Source: Kribbella soli (lineage in GTDB: Bacteria; Actinomycetota; Actinomycetes; Propionibacteriales; Kribbellaceae). Taken from it: 64,000 nt of DNA. Positions 42,676-52,406 of this stretch are shown here, piece after piece; within the stretch, counting starts at the first letter, position 1; every line of letters starts with the position of its first letter. The stretch spans positions 1,364,001-1,428,000 of the forward strand of contig NZ_SJJZ01000001.1 in assembly GCF_004331345.1 (NCBI RefSeq), given 5' to 3'. The translations under genes were made by a program, and so were the position numbers. Below the pieces are notes generated by a model. The model ran no database searches. It had not been told where the DNA came from and saw only the letters and a list, made by a program, of their open reading frames with translations.

Positions 42676-43704
42676 ATGCCGGACAAGGCAACCACCCGAC
42701 TCACCCAACGCGACATCGCGCGACTGGCGAAGGTCAGCCAGACCACGGTGTCGCTGGTGCTGAACAACCGCAGCGACGCGACCGCACGGATCCCGGCCGA
42801 GACCCGGGACCGGGTGCTCAAGGTGATCCGCGAGACCGGCTACCAGGCCGATCCGCTGGCCCGCCGGATGACGAAGCAGCGCAACCAGATCCTCGGCGTT
42901 TTCACCTACGAGTCGGTGTTCCCGAGTGCGAGCGGCGACTTCTACCACCCGTTCCTGGCCGGCATCGAGGACCGCGCCGAGCGCCTCGGGTGGGACCTGT
43001 TGCTGTTCACCAGCGCTCCGGTGACCGACGGGCATCGGCGGATCTTCCACGAGAACAACCGCCTCCGGATCGCCGACGGTTGCCTGCTGCTCGGGCGCGA
43101 GATTCCGTCCGACGAGCTGGCCCGGCTGATCGCCGAGGACTATCCGTTCGTCTCGGTCGGCCGGCGCGACGACGCCGGCGCCCCGGTGCCGTACGTCGGC
43201 GCCGACTACAGCACCGCCACGCGGACGGTCGCGGAACGGGCCGCGTCACTCGGCCACCGGCGGATAGCCTTCGTCGGGCTCGGCGTCGGTGCCGAGTCGT
43301 CGGCCGACCGGCTCCGGGGCTTCCGTGAGGCCGCCGGCCCGCGAGCACCCCATGTGCCGACCCTCGATCGTTCGCCGGGCGATGTGCTCGACGACCTGCT
43401 GGACCGGCGGATCACCGCGGCGTTCGTCGAGGAGCGGGCCGACGCGATCGCGTTGTACGCCGCGGCTGCCGAGCGCGGGGTCGACGTACCGGGCGACCTG
43501 TCCGTGGTCGCGCTCGGTGATTCGACGCGGCCTGCTGCCAGCGATCTCGACTTCACGGGTTTCCACGTTCCGCGGCGAGCCATGGGCGTACGCGCGGTCG
43601 AGCTGCTGGAGGCGGTCCTCAGCGGGACCTCCGCCGAGCAGCAACTGCTGCTCCCCTGCGAGCTGACCGACGGAATCACACTCACTCCACCCAAAGGTGC
43701 CTGA
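42676..43704 (+). CDS. LacI family transcriptional regulator
   Basis: 342 residues from the ATG at 42676, with GAAGGA 7 bases upstream. The helix-turn-helix and hinge are clear (LTQRDIARLAKVSQTTVSLVLNN, ETGYQADPLARRMTKQ), followed by a periplasmic-binding-protein-like sensor domain. It probably represses its own operon (FAD oxidoreductase and transporter B) and the divergent exported enzyme, via the two palindromes around its promoter. An ATG at 42637 would place operator 2 inside the gene and is less likely. The next gene starts immediately at its stop. Confidence 0.92.
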   Translation: MPDKATTRLTQRDIARLAKVSQTTVSLVLNNRSDATARIPAETRDRVLKVIRETGYQADPLARRMTKQRNQILGVFTYESVFPSASGDFYHPFLAGIEDRAERLGWDLLLFTSAPVTDGHRRIFHENNRLRIADGCLLLGREIPSDELARLIAEDYPFVSVGRRDDAGAPVPYVGADYSTATRTVAERAASLGHRRIAFVGLGVGAESSADRLRGFREAAGPRAPHVPTLDRSPGDVLDDLLDRRITAAFVEERADAIALYAAAAERGVDVPGDLSVVALGDSTRPAASDLDFTGFHVPRRAMGVRAVELLEAVLSGTSAEQQLLLPCELTDGITLTPPKGA

Positions 43705-45300
43705 ATGCATACCGATGTACTTGTGATCGGCGGCGGACTCGGCGGCGTCGCCGCGGCTCTGGCCGCGCTGCGTGCCGGTCGCTCGGTGATCCTGACCGAG
43801 GAGTTCGACTGGCTCGGCGGACAGCTGACCAGCCAGGCGGTCCCGCCGGACGAGCACACCTGGGTAGAGCAGTTCGGCGTCACGGCGTCGTACCGGACGC
43901 TGCGCAACGGGATCCGTGACTACTACCGCCGCCACTACCCGCTGACCGAGGCGTCGCGTGCCGCGGTGGAGCTCAACCCCGGAGCCGGCTACGTGTCCAG
44001 GCTCTGCCACGAGCCGCGCGTCGCACTCGCCGTCCTGGAGTCCATGCTTGCCCCGTACCGAGGCAGCCGCAGGCTCCAGGTGCTGCAGCCGTACCGGCCC
44101 GTGGCCGCCGACACCGACGGCGATCGGGTCACCGCGGTCACCGTGCAGCATCGCGACACCGAGGAACGGTTGACACTGACCGCGCCGTACATCCTCGATG
44201 CGACCGAGACCGGTGAGCTGCTGCCGCTGACCGGGACCGAGTACGTGACCGGGTTCGAGGCGCAGGGCGAGACGGGCGAGCCGAGCGCTCCCGCCGAGGC
44301 GCAGCCGCTGAACATGCAGGCGGTGTCGTACTGCTTCGCGGTCGACCACGTGGACGGGGATCAGGTCGGGGACAAGCCGGCGAACTACGCGTTCTGGCGG
44401 AACTACCAGCCGTCGTTCTGGGGCGATCGCCTGCTGTCCTGGACCGCGCCGAACCCACGGACGCTGGAGAGCTCGCGGCGGACCTTCACCCCCAACCCCG
44501 ACGACGACCCGCTCGCGGTGGTCGCGGACCAGCGGCGGACGGGCGGCGACACGAACCTGTGGACGTTCCGCCGGATCGCGGCCCGCCGGCACTTCGCTCC
44601 GGGCGCGTACGAGAGCGACATCTGCCTCGTGAACTGGCCGATGATCGACTACTTCGAGGGCCCGGTCATCGACGTACCGGATGCAGCGAAGCATCTCGCG
44701 GCGGCGCGCGAACTCTCTCAATCCGTTCTCTACTGGCTGCAGACCGAGGCACCACGGCCCGATGGCGGCACCGGCTTCTCCGGGCTGCGGTTGCGGGGCG
44801 ACCTGGTCGGCTCCGCGGACGGTCTGGCGCAGGCGCCGTACATCCGCGAATCCCGGCGGATCAAGGCGGAGTACACCATCGTCGAGCAGGACCTCTCGGT
44901 CGCCGTCCGCGGTGCGCAGGGAGCGGTCGAGTACGACGACAGCGTCGGCATCGGGATGTACCGGATCGACCTGCATCCCTCGACCGGTGGCGACAACTAC
45001 ATCGACGTGGCCAGCAGCCCGTTCCGGATCCCGCTCGGCGCGCTCATCCCGCAGCGCGTCGAGAACCTGCTGCCCGCGAACAAGAACCTCGGCACCACGC
45101 ACATCACCAACGGCTGCTACCGGCTGCATCCCGTCGAGTGGAACATCGGCGAGTCCGCCGGCGCGCTCGCGGCGTTCTGCCTCGACCGCGACACCGCCCC
45201 GCGCGCAGTCCGCAACACCCCTGCTCTGCTCGCCGAGTTCCAGGACCGCCTGGTTGCTCAGGGCATCGAACTCGCCTGGCCGGACGTCACTGGCTACTGA
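43705..45300 (+). CDS. FAD-dependent oxidoreductase (PF12831-like)
   Basis: 531 residues. The N-terminal dinucleotide fold is textbook (DVLVIGGGLGGVAAALAALRAGRSVILTEE, read in two parts), followed by WLGGQLTSQAVPPDEH and the late FAD-contacting LHPVEWNIGESAGALAAFCL. The family is found in bacterial glycan loci, often without a known reaction. It begins the base after the LacI stop codon and ends 14 bases before transporter B, so it is one operon. It may oxidise the imported sugar or a decoration on it. Confidence 0.88.
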   Translation: MHTDVLVIGGGLGGVAAALAALRAGRSVILTEEFDWLGGQLTSQAVPPDEHTWVEQFGVTASYRTLRNGIRDYYRRHYPLTEASRAAVELNPGAGYVSRLCHEPRVALAVLESMLAPYRGSRRLQVLQPYRPVAADTDGDRVTAVTVQHRDTEERLTLTAPYILDATETGELLPLTGTEYVTGFEAQGETGEPSAPAEAQPLNMQAVSYCFAVDHVDGDQVGDKPANYAFWRNYQPSFWGDRLLSWTAPNPRTLESSRRTFTPNPDDDPLAVVADQRRTGGDTNLWTFRRIAARRHFAPGAYESDICLVNWPMIDYFEGPVIDVPDAAKHLAAARELSQSVLYWLQTEAPRPDGGTGFSGLRLRGDLVGSADGLAQAPYIRESRRIKAEYTIVEQDLSVAVRGAQGAVEYDDSVGIGMYRIDLHPSTGGDNYIDVASSPFRIPLGALIPQRVENLLPANKNLGTTHITNGCYRLHPVEWNIGESAGALAAFCLDRDTAPRAVRNTPALLAEFQDRLVAQGIELAWPDVTGY

Positions 45301-45314
45301 TGGAGGACTGACCG

Positions 45315-46568
45315 ATGAAACTCCGTTCCCTGACAGCGGCCGGTGTGGCCGCGGCTCTGCTGGCCCTCGCGGGCTGCGGCGGCTCGTCCGACGGCGACTC
45401 CGGCTCTTCGGGTCCGGTGGACCTGCGGATGACGATCTGGAGCGCCAACGCCAAGCATCTGGCGTTGTTCGACCAGATCGCCGCCGACTACAAGAAGGAC
45501 CATCCCGAGGTCGGCAAGATCACCTTCGAGTCGATCCCGTTCGACAGCTACACGACCACCCTGACCACGCAGATCGGCGGCGGCAACGTACCGGACCTGG
45601 CGTGGATCTTCGAGAGCAACGCACCGGACTTCGTCAGTTCGGGAGCGCTCGAGCCGATCGACAAGGACGCCGATCTGCTGCCGAGTACGACGGCCAACTG
45701 GGAGAAGGACGGCAAGCTCTACGCGTACCCGTTCTCCACCTCGCCGCTGGGGGTGTTCGTGAACACCGACCTGGTGAAAGCGGCGGGGCGGCCGGCTCCG
45801 GCCCAGCAGATCGCGTCCGGGACCTGGACCTGGGAGGAGGCCGCCAAGACCGCTGCCGCCGTACAGGCCCGCGGTAAGGGTGGTCTCGTGGTCGGCGACT
45901 TCGACTACAAGGGCTGGGACACGCTGAACGCGATCTGGTCCGGCTGGGGCGCGCGGCCGTGGAGCGAGGACGGCAAGACGTGCCAGTTCGACCAGCCGGC
46001 GATGGTGGACGCGATGACGTTCGTCCACAAGCTGATCTTCACCGACAAGGGCATGCCGGGGCCGGGCGTGACGAAGGACTTCTATGCCGGCGACTCGGCG
46101 ATGATCCTGACCCAGATCAGCCGCGCCGCACTGCTCGAGAAGTCCAAGTTCACGTGGGATCTGGTGCCACTGCCCAAGGGCCCGTCGGGTGAGTACTCCG
46201 TCGTCGGTCAGGCCGGGATCGGTGTCTTCAAGCGCGGCAAGCACGCCGACGCGGCCAAGCAGTTCCTGGCCTATTTCAGCAACGCGGAGAACTCGGCCAA
46301 GCTCGCGCAGTTCTTCCCGCCGCCGCGCAAGTCGCAGCTGAACGCCGCGACGCTCGCGAAGGCCAATCCGTTGCTCAAGCCCGCACAGCTCGACAGTGTT
46401 GTTGTCAAGGGCATCGAGAACGGCACGATCAAGCCTAGCCATACCGGGTACGCCGAGCTGCAGCAGACCGTTCGCGCCGCGCTCGACCCGCTGTGGAAGC
46501 CGGACGCCGACGTGAAGACGGTGATGTCCGGCGTCTGCTCGAAAATCAACCCCCTGCTGGCGAAATGA
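45315..46568 (+). CDS. Sugar ABC transporter substrate-binding lipoprotein (CUT1), system B
   Basis: 417 residues. The lipoprotein signal ends in LLALAGC. The binding fold shows MTIWSANAKHLALFDQIAADY, PDLAWIFESNAPDFVSSGALE and GTWTWEEAAKTAAAVQ. A cysteine pair (GKTCQFD, SGVCSKI) may form a disulfide. It follows the FAD oxidoreductase by 14 bases, with GGAGG before its ATG, and overlaps the first permease gene. It is only distantly similar to system A, so the two may take different products of the same polysaccharide. Confidence 0.92.
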   Translation: MKLRSLTAAGVAAALLALAGCGGSSDGDSGSSGPVDLRMTIWSANAKHLALFDQIAADYKKDHPEVGKITFESIPFDSYTTTLTTQIGGGNVPDLAWIFESNAPDFVSSGALEPIDKDADLLPSTTANWEKDGKLYAYPFSTSPLGVFVNTDLVKAAGRPAPAQQIASGTWTWEEAAKTAAAVQARGKGGLVVGDFDYKGWDTLNAIWSGWGARPWSEDGKTCQFDQPAMVDAMTFVHKLIFTDKGMPGPGVTKDFYAGDSAMILTQISRAALLEKSKFTWDLVPLPKGPSGEYSVVGQAGIGVFKRGKHADAAKQFLAYFSNAENSAKLAQFFPPPRKSQLNAATLAKANPLLKPAQLDSVVVKGIENGTIKPSHTGYAELQQTVRAALDPLWKPDADVKTVMSGVCSKINPLLAK

Positions 46569-47503
46569 CCTTGCTCCTCGACAAGCCGGCGCCTCCCCAG
46601 GCGCCGGCGGAGCGTGCGCCGTACTGGACGATGCGGCGGCGGGACACCTTGGCCGGATGGCTGATGGTCCTGCCGCAGCTCGCCGGGATCGTTGCCTTTG
46701 TCATCGTTCCGCTCGGGCTGGTGGTCTGGTACAGCGTGCACGAGTGGAACGTGCTGGGCGGGACGTTCGAGTTCGTCGGCGGTGACAACTACGCGGCGCT
46801 GGCCGACGACCAACGACTCGGTCCGGTGCTCAGGGCAACGGGTCTGTTCTCGGCCGGGTTGGTGGTGCTGAACCTCAGCCTGGCGCTGTTCCTGGCCGTA
46901 CTGCTGAACCAGAAACTCCGCGGAACCGTTGTTTTCCGGACGTTGTTCTTCTCACCGGTCGTCGTGACGCTGGTCGCCTGGACGATCGTGTGGGGGTTCC
47001 TGCTGCAGGACAACGGCGGGCTCAACGGGTTCCTGAACCTGCTCGGGATCGACGGCCCGAACTGGCTGCGATCCGGCGGTACGGCGATGGCGTCGGTGAT
47101 CGTGGTCCAGCTGTTCAAGAACGTCGGTCTCAACATGGTGTTGTTCCTCGCCGCGTTGCAGGGTGTGCCTGCGGAGCTGTACGAGGCGGCCCGGATCGAC
47201 GGGGCGTCCGCCTGGGCACGGTTCCGACGCGTGACCGTGCCGCTGATCAGTCCGACGATCCTGCTGACGATGATCCTCACCATCGTCGGATCGCTGCAGG
47301 TGTTCGCGCAGATCGCCGTACTGACCCAAGGCGGGCCTGAGACGTCGACGACCGTCCTCGTCTACTACCTGTACCAGCAGGCGTTCCAGTTCCATCACTT
47401 CGGGTACGGGTCGGCGCTGTCGCTGCTGCTGTTCTTCATCGTCCTGGTGCTGACGGTGATCCAGTGGCAGATGCGTAAGAAGTGGGTGTTCCATGAAGCT
47501 TAA
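46565..47503 (+). CDS. Sugar ABC transporter permease, MalF-like, system B
   Basis: 312 residues from the ATG at 46565, which overlaps the binding-protein stop (ATGA). Six helices; the EAA loop is LYEAARIDGASAWARFRRV. The N-terminus begins with a Pro-rich cytoplasmic stretch. The gene overlaps the next permease by 11 bases. As in system A there is no ATPase gene. Confidence 0.92.
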   Translation: MTLLLDKPAPPQAPAERAPYWTMRRRDTLAGWLMVLPQLAGIVAFVIVPLGLVVWYSVHEWNVLGGTFEFVGGDNYAALADDQRLGPVLRATGLFSAGLVVLNLSLALFLAVLLNQKLRGTVVFRTLFFSPVVVTLVAWTIVWGFLLQDNGGLNGFLNLLGIDGPNWLRSGGTAMASVIVVQLFKNVGLNMVLFLAALQGVPAELYEAARIDGASAWARFRRVTVPLISPTILLTMILTIVGSLQVFAQIAVLTQGGPETSTTVLVYYLYQQAFQFHHFGYGSALSLLLFFIVLVLTVIQWQMRKKWVFHEA

Positions 47504-48317
47504 GTTGCTGATCTACGGCGTACTGCTGGTGTGCTGTGTGCCGTTCGTGTTCCCGATCTGGTGGATGGCGACGACGTCGCTGAAGCCGGTGGCCGAGATC
47601 TTCGCGTTCCCGCCGTCGTTGCTGCCGGGATCGCCGACGCTGGACGCCTATCGCCAGGTGTTCGAGTTGCAGCCGTTCGGCCGCCAGTACCTGAACAGCC
47701 TGTACATCGCTCTGGTCGTCACGATCGGGACGCTGGCGGTGTCGGCGCTCGCCGGGTACGCGTTCGCGCGGGTCAAGTTCCGCGGCGCCGGGGTCGTGTT
47801 CGTCGTCGTACTCAGCGGACTGCTGGTGCCGAACGAGGTGACGATCATCCCGCTCTACCGGATGTTCGACACCTTCGGTCTGGTGGACACGCATTGGCCG
47901 CTGATCCTGATCCCGATGCTCGGCGCGCCGAGCGTACTGGCGACGTTCATCATGCGGCAGTTCTTCATCACGCTGCCGACCGAGCTCGAGGAGGCCGGCC
48001 GGGTCGACGGGCTGGGCCGCTTCGGCCTCTTCTGGCGGGTGTGCCTGCCGCTGGCCCGGCCGGCGATCGGTGCGGTGTCGATCTTCACCTTCCTGCACAG
48101 CTGGAATCTCTACCTCGAGCCGATCGTGTTCCTCTCCTCGAAGCAGAAGTTCACCGTCCCCCAGGCGCTCACCCAGTACGTCGACGCGTACGGCGGACCC
48201 ATGTGGAACACCCAACTCGCCGCCGCGACCCTCTCCGCGTTGCCCGTCCTCATCATCTTCGTCCTGGCCCAACGCCAATTCGTCGAAGGCCTCGCCCAGA
48301 CCGGCCTGAAGGGCTAG
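47493..48317 (+). CDS. Sugar ABC transporter permease, MalG-like, system B
   Basis: 274 residues, six helices, EAA loop ELEEAGRVDGLGRFGLFWRV (Gly for the second Ala). The end GLAQTGLKG is typical of the family. It is the last gene of the lacI operon, and its stop overlaps the stop of the convergent SUKH-type gene by three bases, leaving no room for a separate terminator. Confidence 0.92.
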   Translation: MKLKLLIYGVLLVCCVPFVFPIWWMATTSLKPVAEIFAFPPSLLPGSPTLDAYRQVFELQPFGRQYLNSLYIALVVTIGTLAVSALAGYAFARVKFRGAGVVFVVVLSGLLVPNEVTIIPLYRMFDTFGLVDTHWPLILIPMLGAPSVLATFIMRQFFITLPTELEEAGRVDGLGRFGLFWRVCLPLARPAIGAVSIFTFLHSWNLYLEPIVFLSSKQKFTVPQALTQYVDAYGGPMWNTQLAAATLSALPVLIIFVLAQRQFVEGLAQTGLKG

Positions 48318-48841
48318 AGGTTGTCGACGGCGAGGGGCCACCAGTTGTCGGGCTGGGCGTAGGCCTGGGGGTCCCTGGCAGTGAGGTAGGCGATCAGGAG
48401 ATCTTTGTAGTCGGCTTGGAGGGCTTCGTTCGCGTCACGACGAAACGCCTTGAAGCGGCCGATGCGGTAGAGGTAGTCGACGAAGGCGCCCAGGGTCGAG
48501 TTGACGACTTCCAGTCGGGGCCGGCCGCCGTCGAGCTGGGCCAGCAGGACGTGGCCGTCGACGGGGTTGAGGTAGTACCGGAGGCCGGAGTCGGGGTGCG
48601 GTGCGCCGAGGGTGACGAGGGTGACCTCGTCGCCGTCGAGGGTCGCGCGCACCCCGTCGAAGGCTTCTGGTTCGGCAGCCGGTTCCAGGACGAAGAAGCC
48701 CGACAGCTTGTCCGGGAGACCGACGTCGAAGAGCTCGTCCGCGACGATGCCGGCGGACGCGAACAGCTCCCGGTCCTCGGCATCGAGGCTGGTGATGTTG
48801 CCCGCCCCGAACAGATCGACAAGCTGCTGCTGGTTCGCCAT
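48314..48841 (-). CDS. SUKH-4 type (SMI1/KNR4 superfamily) protein, possible orphan immunity protein
   Basis: 175 residues from the ATG at 48841, with AAGGG 5 bases before it. It has the SUKH pattern of alternating strands: FFVLEPAAEPEAFDG, VTLVTLGAPHPDSGLRYYLN, GHVLLAQLDGGRPRLEVVNSTL, then helices with FVDYLYRIGRFKAFRR. SUKH proteins are typically immunity proteins against secreted nuclease-type toxins. No toxin gene lies nearby, so it may be an orphan antitoxin or have another role. Family assignment is by pattern and is moderately sure. Confidence 0.72.
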   Translation of the reverse strand: MANQQQLVDLFGAGNITSLDAEDRELFASAGIVADELFDVGLPDKLSGFFVLEPAAEPEAFDGVRATLDGDEVTLVTLGAPHPDSGLRYYLNPVDGHVLLAQLDGGRPRLEVVNSTLGAFVDYLYRIGRFKAFRRDANEALQADYKDLLIAYLTARDPQAYAQPDNWWPLAVDNL

Positions 48842-48947
48842 GGGTTCCCTTCTCGACGGCGACATCTTCTCCCCGTCGGAGGTCATCGGGGGACCTTCTG
48901 TGCGGAGGCGACGGTCGGGCGGTCGTCGCGTTGAGCGGTCGTGGAAA

Positions 48948-49481
48948 ATGGTGGTTGTGAGTTTCCATGCCGCTGCGTTCATCGCCACCAGCCTCGACGG
49001 GTACATTGCGCGCGCCGACGGGTCCATCGACTGGCTCACCAGCCGGGCCGGGCACGCCGGCGAGACCGGGTACGACGAGTTCCTGGCGTCGGTGGACACC
49101 GTCGTACTCGGGCGCAACACGTACCAGCTGGCCTGTACGTTCGACAGCTGGCCGTACGACGGCAAGCAGGTCGAGGTCCTGAGCACCACACTCGACCCGA
49201 ACGCCGACGACCGCATCCTCGTCCACCGCACCTTGGACGCCCTGGTCGAGACCCTCAACGACCGCGGCGCCCAACGCATCTACACCGACGGCGCCGCCAC
49301 GATCCAGACGTTCCTGACCGCCGGCCTCCTCAACGAACTCACCATCACCACCGCCCCTGTCCTCCTAGGCGCCGGCATCCCCCTCTTCGGCCCCGTCCCC
49401 ACCGACATCCCCCTGACCCACAACGCCACCCGAACCCTAAAAGCCGGCTTCACCCAATCCGACTACTCGGTTGTGCGCTGA
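48948..49481 (+). CDS. RibD C-terminal/dihydrofolate reductase-like protein
   Basis: About 177 residues. FIATSLDGYIARADGSIDWL is the signature N-terminus of the DHFR-like RibD_C family, followed by VVLGRNTYQLACTF and IYTDGAATIQTFLTAGLLNELTITTAPVLLG (read in parts). These proteins probably reduce a pterin- or flavin-like substrate with NADPH; many are uncharacterised. The start may be the ATG at 48948 or one of two GTGs (48951, 48957). It is a single gene divergent from the SUKH-type gene. Confidence 0.87.
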   Translation: MVVVSFHAAAFIATSLDGYIARADGSIDWLTSRAGHAGETGYDEFLASVDTVVLGRNTYQLACTFDSWPYDGKQVEVLSTTLDPNADDRILVHRTLDALVETLNDRGAQRIYTDGAATIQTFLTAGLLNELTITTAPVLLGAGIPLFGPVPTDIPLTHNATRTLKAGFTQSDYSVVR

Positions 49482-49570
49482 GGCCCGGGGAAACAAATTT
49501 GCATATCGCGACGATTTCTATCCCCGCCACGACAGGTCACACCCCCGAGGCTCCGAACAACAGGGAAACT

Positions 49571-49610
49571 GGGGAGGATCTTCTGCCCTGATCGGGCAGG
49601 AATCCTCCCC
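49571..49610. terminator. Long hairpin between convergent genes
   Basis: GGGGAGGAT (49571-49579) pairs with ATCCTCCCC (49602-49610), and an inner CTGCCC/GGGCAG stem extends it. It lies between the RibD-like gene and the end of hemB and can serve both. No U-tract. Confidence 0.65.
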
Positions 49611-49693
49611 ACTCACCTCAGTTCCGCTTCACGCCACGCACGGCAACCACTCAGACGCCATGGCGGTGGAGAAGGCGCTCCCCAGCCGTCGGA

Positions 49694-50677
49694 TCAGCGG
49701 TAGTTCAGTTGCTGGGCTACTTCGGTGGCCCAGTAGGTGAGGATGGTGTCGGCGCCGGCTCGGCGGATCGACGTGAGGGTTTCGAGGATGGCTTTGTCGC
49801 GGTCGATCCAGCCGTTGGCGGCGGCGGCTTCGACCATCGCGTACTCGCCGGAGATGTTGTACGCCGCGACCGGGACGTTCACGTGGTCGCGGACCTGGCG
49901 GATGATGTCGAGGTAGGCCAGCGCGGGCTTCACCATCACGATGTCGGCGCCCTCGGCGATGTCGAGGTCGACCTCGCGGATCGCGTCGCGGGCGTTCGCG
50001 TTGTCCTGCTGGTAGGTCTTGCGGTCACCGGTCAGCGACGAGTCGACGGCCTCCCGGAACGGGCCGAAGAACGCCGACGCGTACTTCACGGCGTACGCCA
50101 GGATCACCGTGTCGATGAATCCGGCGGCGTCCAGCGCCGTACGAACGACCCCGACCTGACCGTCCATCATCCCGGACGGACCGACGACGTGCGCGCCGGC
50201 GGTGGCCTGCGCGACACCCATCTCCGCGTAGAGCTTCAGCGTCGCGTCGTTGTCCACGTGCCCGGAGGAATCCAGTACGCCGCAGTGCCCGTGGGACGTG
50301 AACTCGTCCAGGCACAGGTCCGACATCACCAGCAACGCGTCGCCGGCCTCGGACACCGCGTCCCGGATCGCGACGTTCAGGATCCCGTCCGGGTCGATCG
50401 CACCGGACCCGACCTCGTCCTTGGACGTCGGTACGCCGAACAGCATCACCCCGCCGAGCCCGAGCTGCGCTGCCTCGGCGATCGCCTTCCGCGCCGTGTC
50501 CCGGGTGTGCTGTACGACGCCCGGCATCGACTTGATCGCGATCGGCTCGCGCGCGCCTTCCCGGACGAACATCGGCAGGATCAGCTGCCGCGGCTCCAGC
50601 GAGGTCTCCGCGACCAGCCTGCGCACCGCCTCCGACGACCTCAGCCGCCGCGGCCTCACTTCCGGGAATCCAGGCAT
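49694..50677 (-). CDS. hemB: Delta-aminolevulinic acid dehydratase (porphobilinogen synthase)
   Basis: 327 residues from the ATG at 50677. The two active-site lysines are present: Lys198 in [14 protein letters not shown] and Lys250 in [14 protein letters not shown]. The metal-binding stretch [16 protein letters not shown] has Cys122 and Cys132, but Asp124 where zinc enzymes have a third Cys, a mixed type also seen in other actinobacteria. It condenses two aminolevulinates to porphobilinogen. It follows hemD by one base and ends the rex-hemACDB operon. The frame is open further upstream inside hemD but lacks conserved sequence. Confidence 0.95.
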   Translation of the reverse strand: MPGFPEVRPRRLRSSEAVRRLVAETSLEPRQLILPMFVREGAREPIAIKSMPGVVQHTRDTARKAIAEAAQLGLGGVMLFGVPTSKDEVGSGAIDPDGILNVAIRDAVSEAGDALLVMSDLCLDEFTSHGHCGVLDSSGHVDNDATLKLYAEMGVAQATAGAHVVGPSGMMDGQVGVVRTALDAAGFIDTVILAYAVKYASAFFGPFREAVDSSLTGDRKTYQQDNANARDAIREVDLDIAEGADIVMVKPALAYLDIIRQVRDHVNVPVAAYNISGEYAMVEAAAANGWIDRDKAILETLTSIRRAGADTILTYWATEVAQQLNYR

Positions 50678-50678
50678 A

Positions 50679-52406
50679 TCAGCTCTTTCGACGAGAACCC
50701 GAGCGACGTTCGGACGGGCGGGTGACCGGCTCCCCGGCCTCCACCATGGTGTCACGCCGATCCGCACCGAACCGGGCGAGGGCGTCGGCCAGCTCCTCGA
50801 CGGACGGCGACTCGGCCATCGCGTCGACCCGCAGGCCGTGCTCCTCCGCGGTCTTCAGCGTCGCCGGGCCGATCACGCCGATCACCGTCGACGCGTGCGG
50901 CTTGCCGGCGATGCCCACCAGGTTCCGCACCGTCGAGGACGAGGTGAACACGACCGCGTCGAACTTGCCGGACTTGATCGCCTCGCGGGTCGGCGCGGGC
51001 GGCGGAGCGGCCCGGACGGTCCGGTACGCCGTGACGTCGTCGACCTCCCAGCCGAGATCGGTCAGGCCCGCGACCAGGGTCTCGGTGGCGATGTCCGCAC
51101 GCGGCAGGAACACCCGGTTGATCGGGTCCAGCACCTCGTCGAACGGCGGCCAGTCCTCGACCAGCCCGGCGGCGGACTGCTCACCGGACGGGATCAGGTC
51201 CGGACGGATGCCCCAGGCACCGATCGCCTCGGCGGTCTTGTCGCCGACCGCCGCGATCTTCAGCCCGGAGAACGCCCGCGCGTCCAGCCCGTACTCGTCG
51301 AACTTCTCCCGGACCGCCTTCACCGCGTTGACCGAGGTGAACGCGACCCACTCGTAGCGGCCCTCGACCAGACCGCGGATCGCCTTGTCCATCTGCTGCG
51401 GGTTGCGCGGCGGCTCGACCGAGATCGTCGGGACCTCTTCGGGCATCGCGCCGTACCGACGCAGCCGGTCCATCAGCGGGCCGGCCTGGTCCTTGGTCCG
51501 CGGGACCAGGATCCGCCAGCCGAACAGCGGCTTGGTCTCGAACCAGGACAGCGCCTCGCGCTGCTCGACGACCGCGCCGATCACGATCACGGCCTCGCCG
51601 GTCACCTTCGCTGCCCGCAGGTCGGTGACGATCGTCTCGAGCGTCCCGACCACACTGGTCTGCGAGGTCGTCGTACCGCAGACCGTCGCCGCGACCGGGG
51701 TCGACGCGTCGAAACCGGCCTCGACCAGCGCCCCGACGGTCTCCTTCAGCACCTCGGAGGCGTTCAGCAGGACCAGCGTCTGCTTCGGCTGCAGGCGGCT
51801 CAGGTCGAGCTTGTTCTCGGCGAGGTCGACGACGGTGACCTCGCGGTCGCCCTTCATGGTCAGCGGGATCCCGGCGTACGTCGGAACCGCGCTCACCTCG
51901 CTGACGCCCGGCACCACGTTGAACCCGATGCCCGCCTTCTTGCACGCGGCCGCCTCCTCGGCGCCGCTCGAGAAGGTGAACGGGTCGCCGGTCAGCAGCC
52001 GGACCACGTTCGCCGCGGACTTGGCCGTCTTCACCACCAGGCGGGCCCGGGCCGCGACCCGCAGCGCCCGGCTGCCCTCGGCGCCGGAGCCGTCCACGAT
52101 CTCGACGCCCGGCCTGCAGTAGGTCAGGAACGCGTCGTGCTCGGGGCCTTCGACAACGACCGCGTCGGCGTTCGCGAGCACGTCGCGGCCCGCGAGCGTC
52201 AGCAGCGCCGGGTCACCGGGGCCGACGCCGACGAATGTCACATGGCCGAGCGGTTTGGTCTGCTTGGCGGTACTGGTCGCGGCCTTCTGAGGTACCGCGG
52301 TAGCGGCTGTCTTCGCGCTCACGTCTGCCTTCGCCCTCGTCGTTTTCCTGCTCGTCCTGTGGGCCGTGTTCTTGGCCGCAGTGGTCGTGCCCTGTGCCGG
52401 TGTCAT
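50679..52406 (-). CDS. hemD: Bifunctional uroporphyrinogen-III C-methyltransferase/synthase
   Basis: 575 residues, a fusion common in actinobacteria. After a Lys/Ala/Thr-rich tail of about 50 residues comes a SUMT (CobA-like) domain (about 52-300; [43 protein letters not shown]), then uroporphyrinogen-III synthase (about 310-555; [35 protein letters not shown]). It cyclises hydroxymethylbilane for heme and methylates the product toward siroheme or cobalamin. Its start overlaps the hemC stop by 4 bases. Confidence 0.94.
   Translation of the reverse strand: MTPAQGTTTAAKNTAHRTSRKTTRAKADVSAKTAATAVPQKAATSTAKQTKPLGHVTFVGVGPGDPALLTLAGRDVLANADAVVVEGPEHDAFLTYCRPGVEIVDGSGAEGSRALRVAARARLVVKTAKSAANVVRLLTGDPFTFSSGAEEAAACKKAGIGFNVVPGVSEVSAVPTYAGIPLTMKGDREVTVVDLAENKLDLSRLQPKQTLVLLNASEVLKETVGALVEAGFDASTPVAATVCGTTTSQTSVVGTLETIVTDLRAAKVTGEAVIVIGAVVEQREALSWFETKPLFGWRILVPRTKDQAGPLMDRLRRYGAMPEEVPTISVEPPRNPQQMDKAIRGLVEGRYEWVAFTSVNAVKAVREKFDEYGLDARAFSGLKIAAVGDKTAEAIGAWGIRPDLIPSGEQSAAGLVEDWPPFDEVLDPINRVFLPRADIATETLVAGLTDLGWEVDDVTAYRTVRAAPPPAPTREAIKSGKFDAVVFTSSSTVRNLVGIAGKPHASTVIGVIGPATLKTAEEHGLRVDAMAESPSVEELADALARFGADRRDTMVEAGEPVTRPSERRSGSRRKS

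Noticed and set aside
7500..49500. Integration of the accessory region as a single mobile island
   Set aside because: No integrase, transposase, tRNA gene or flanking direct repeats were found. Base composition looks like the flanks by eye.
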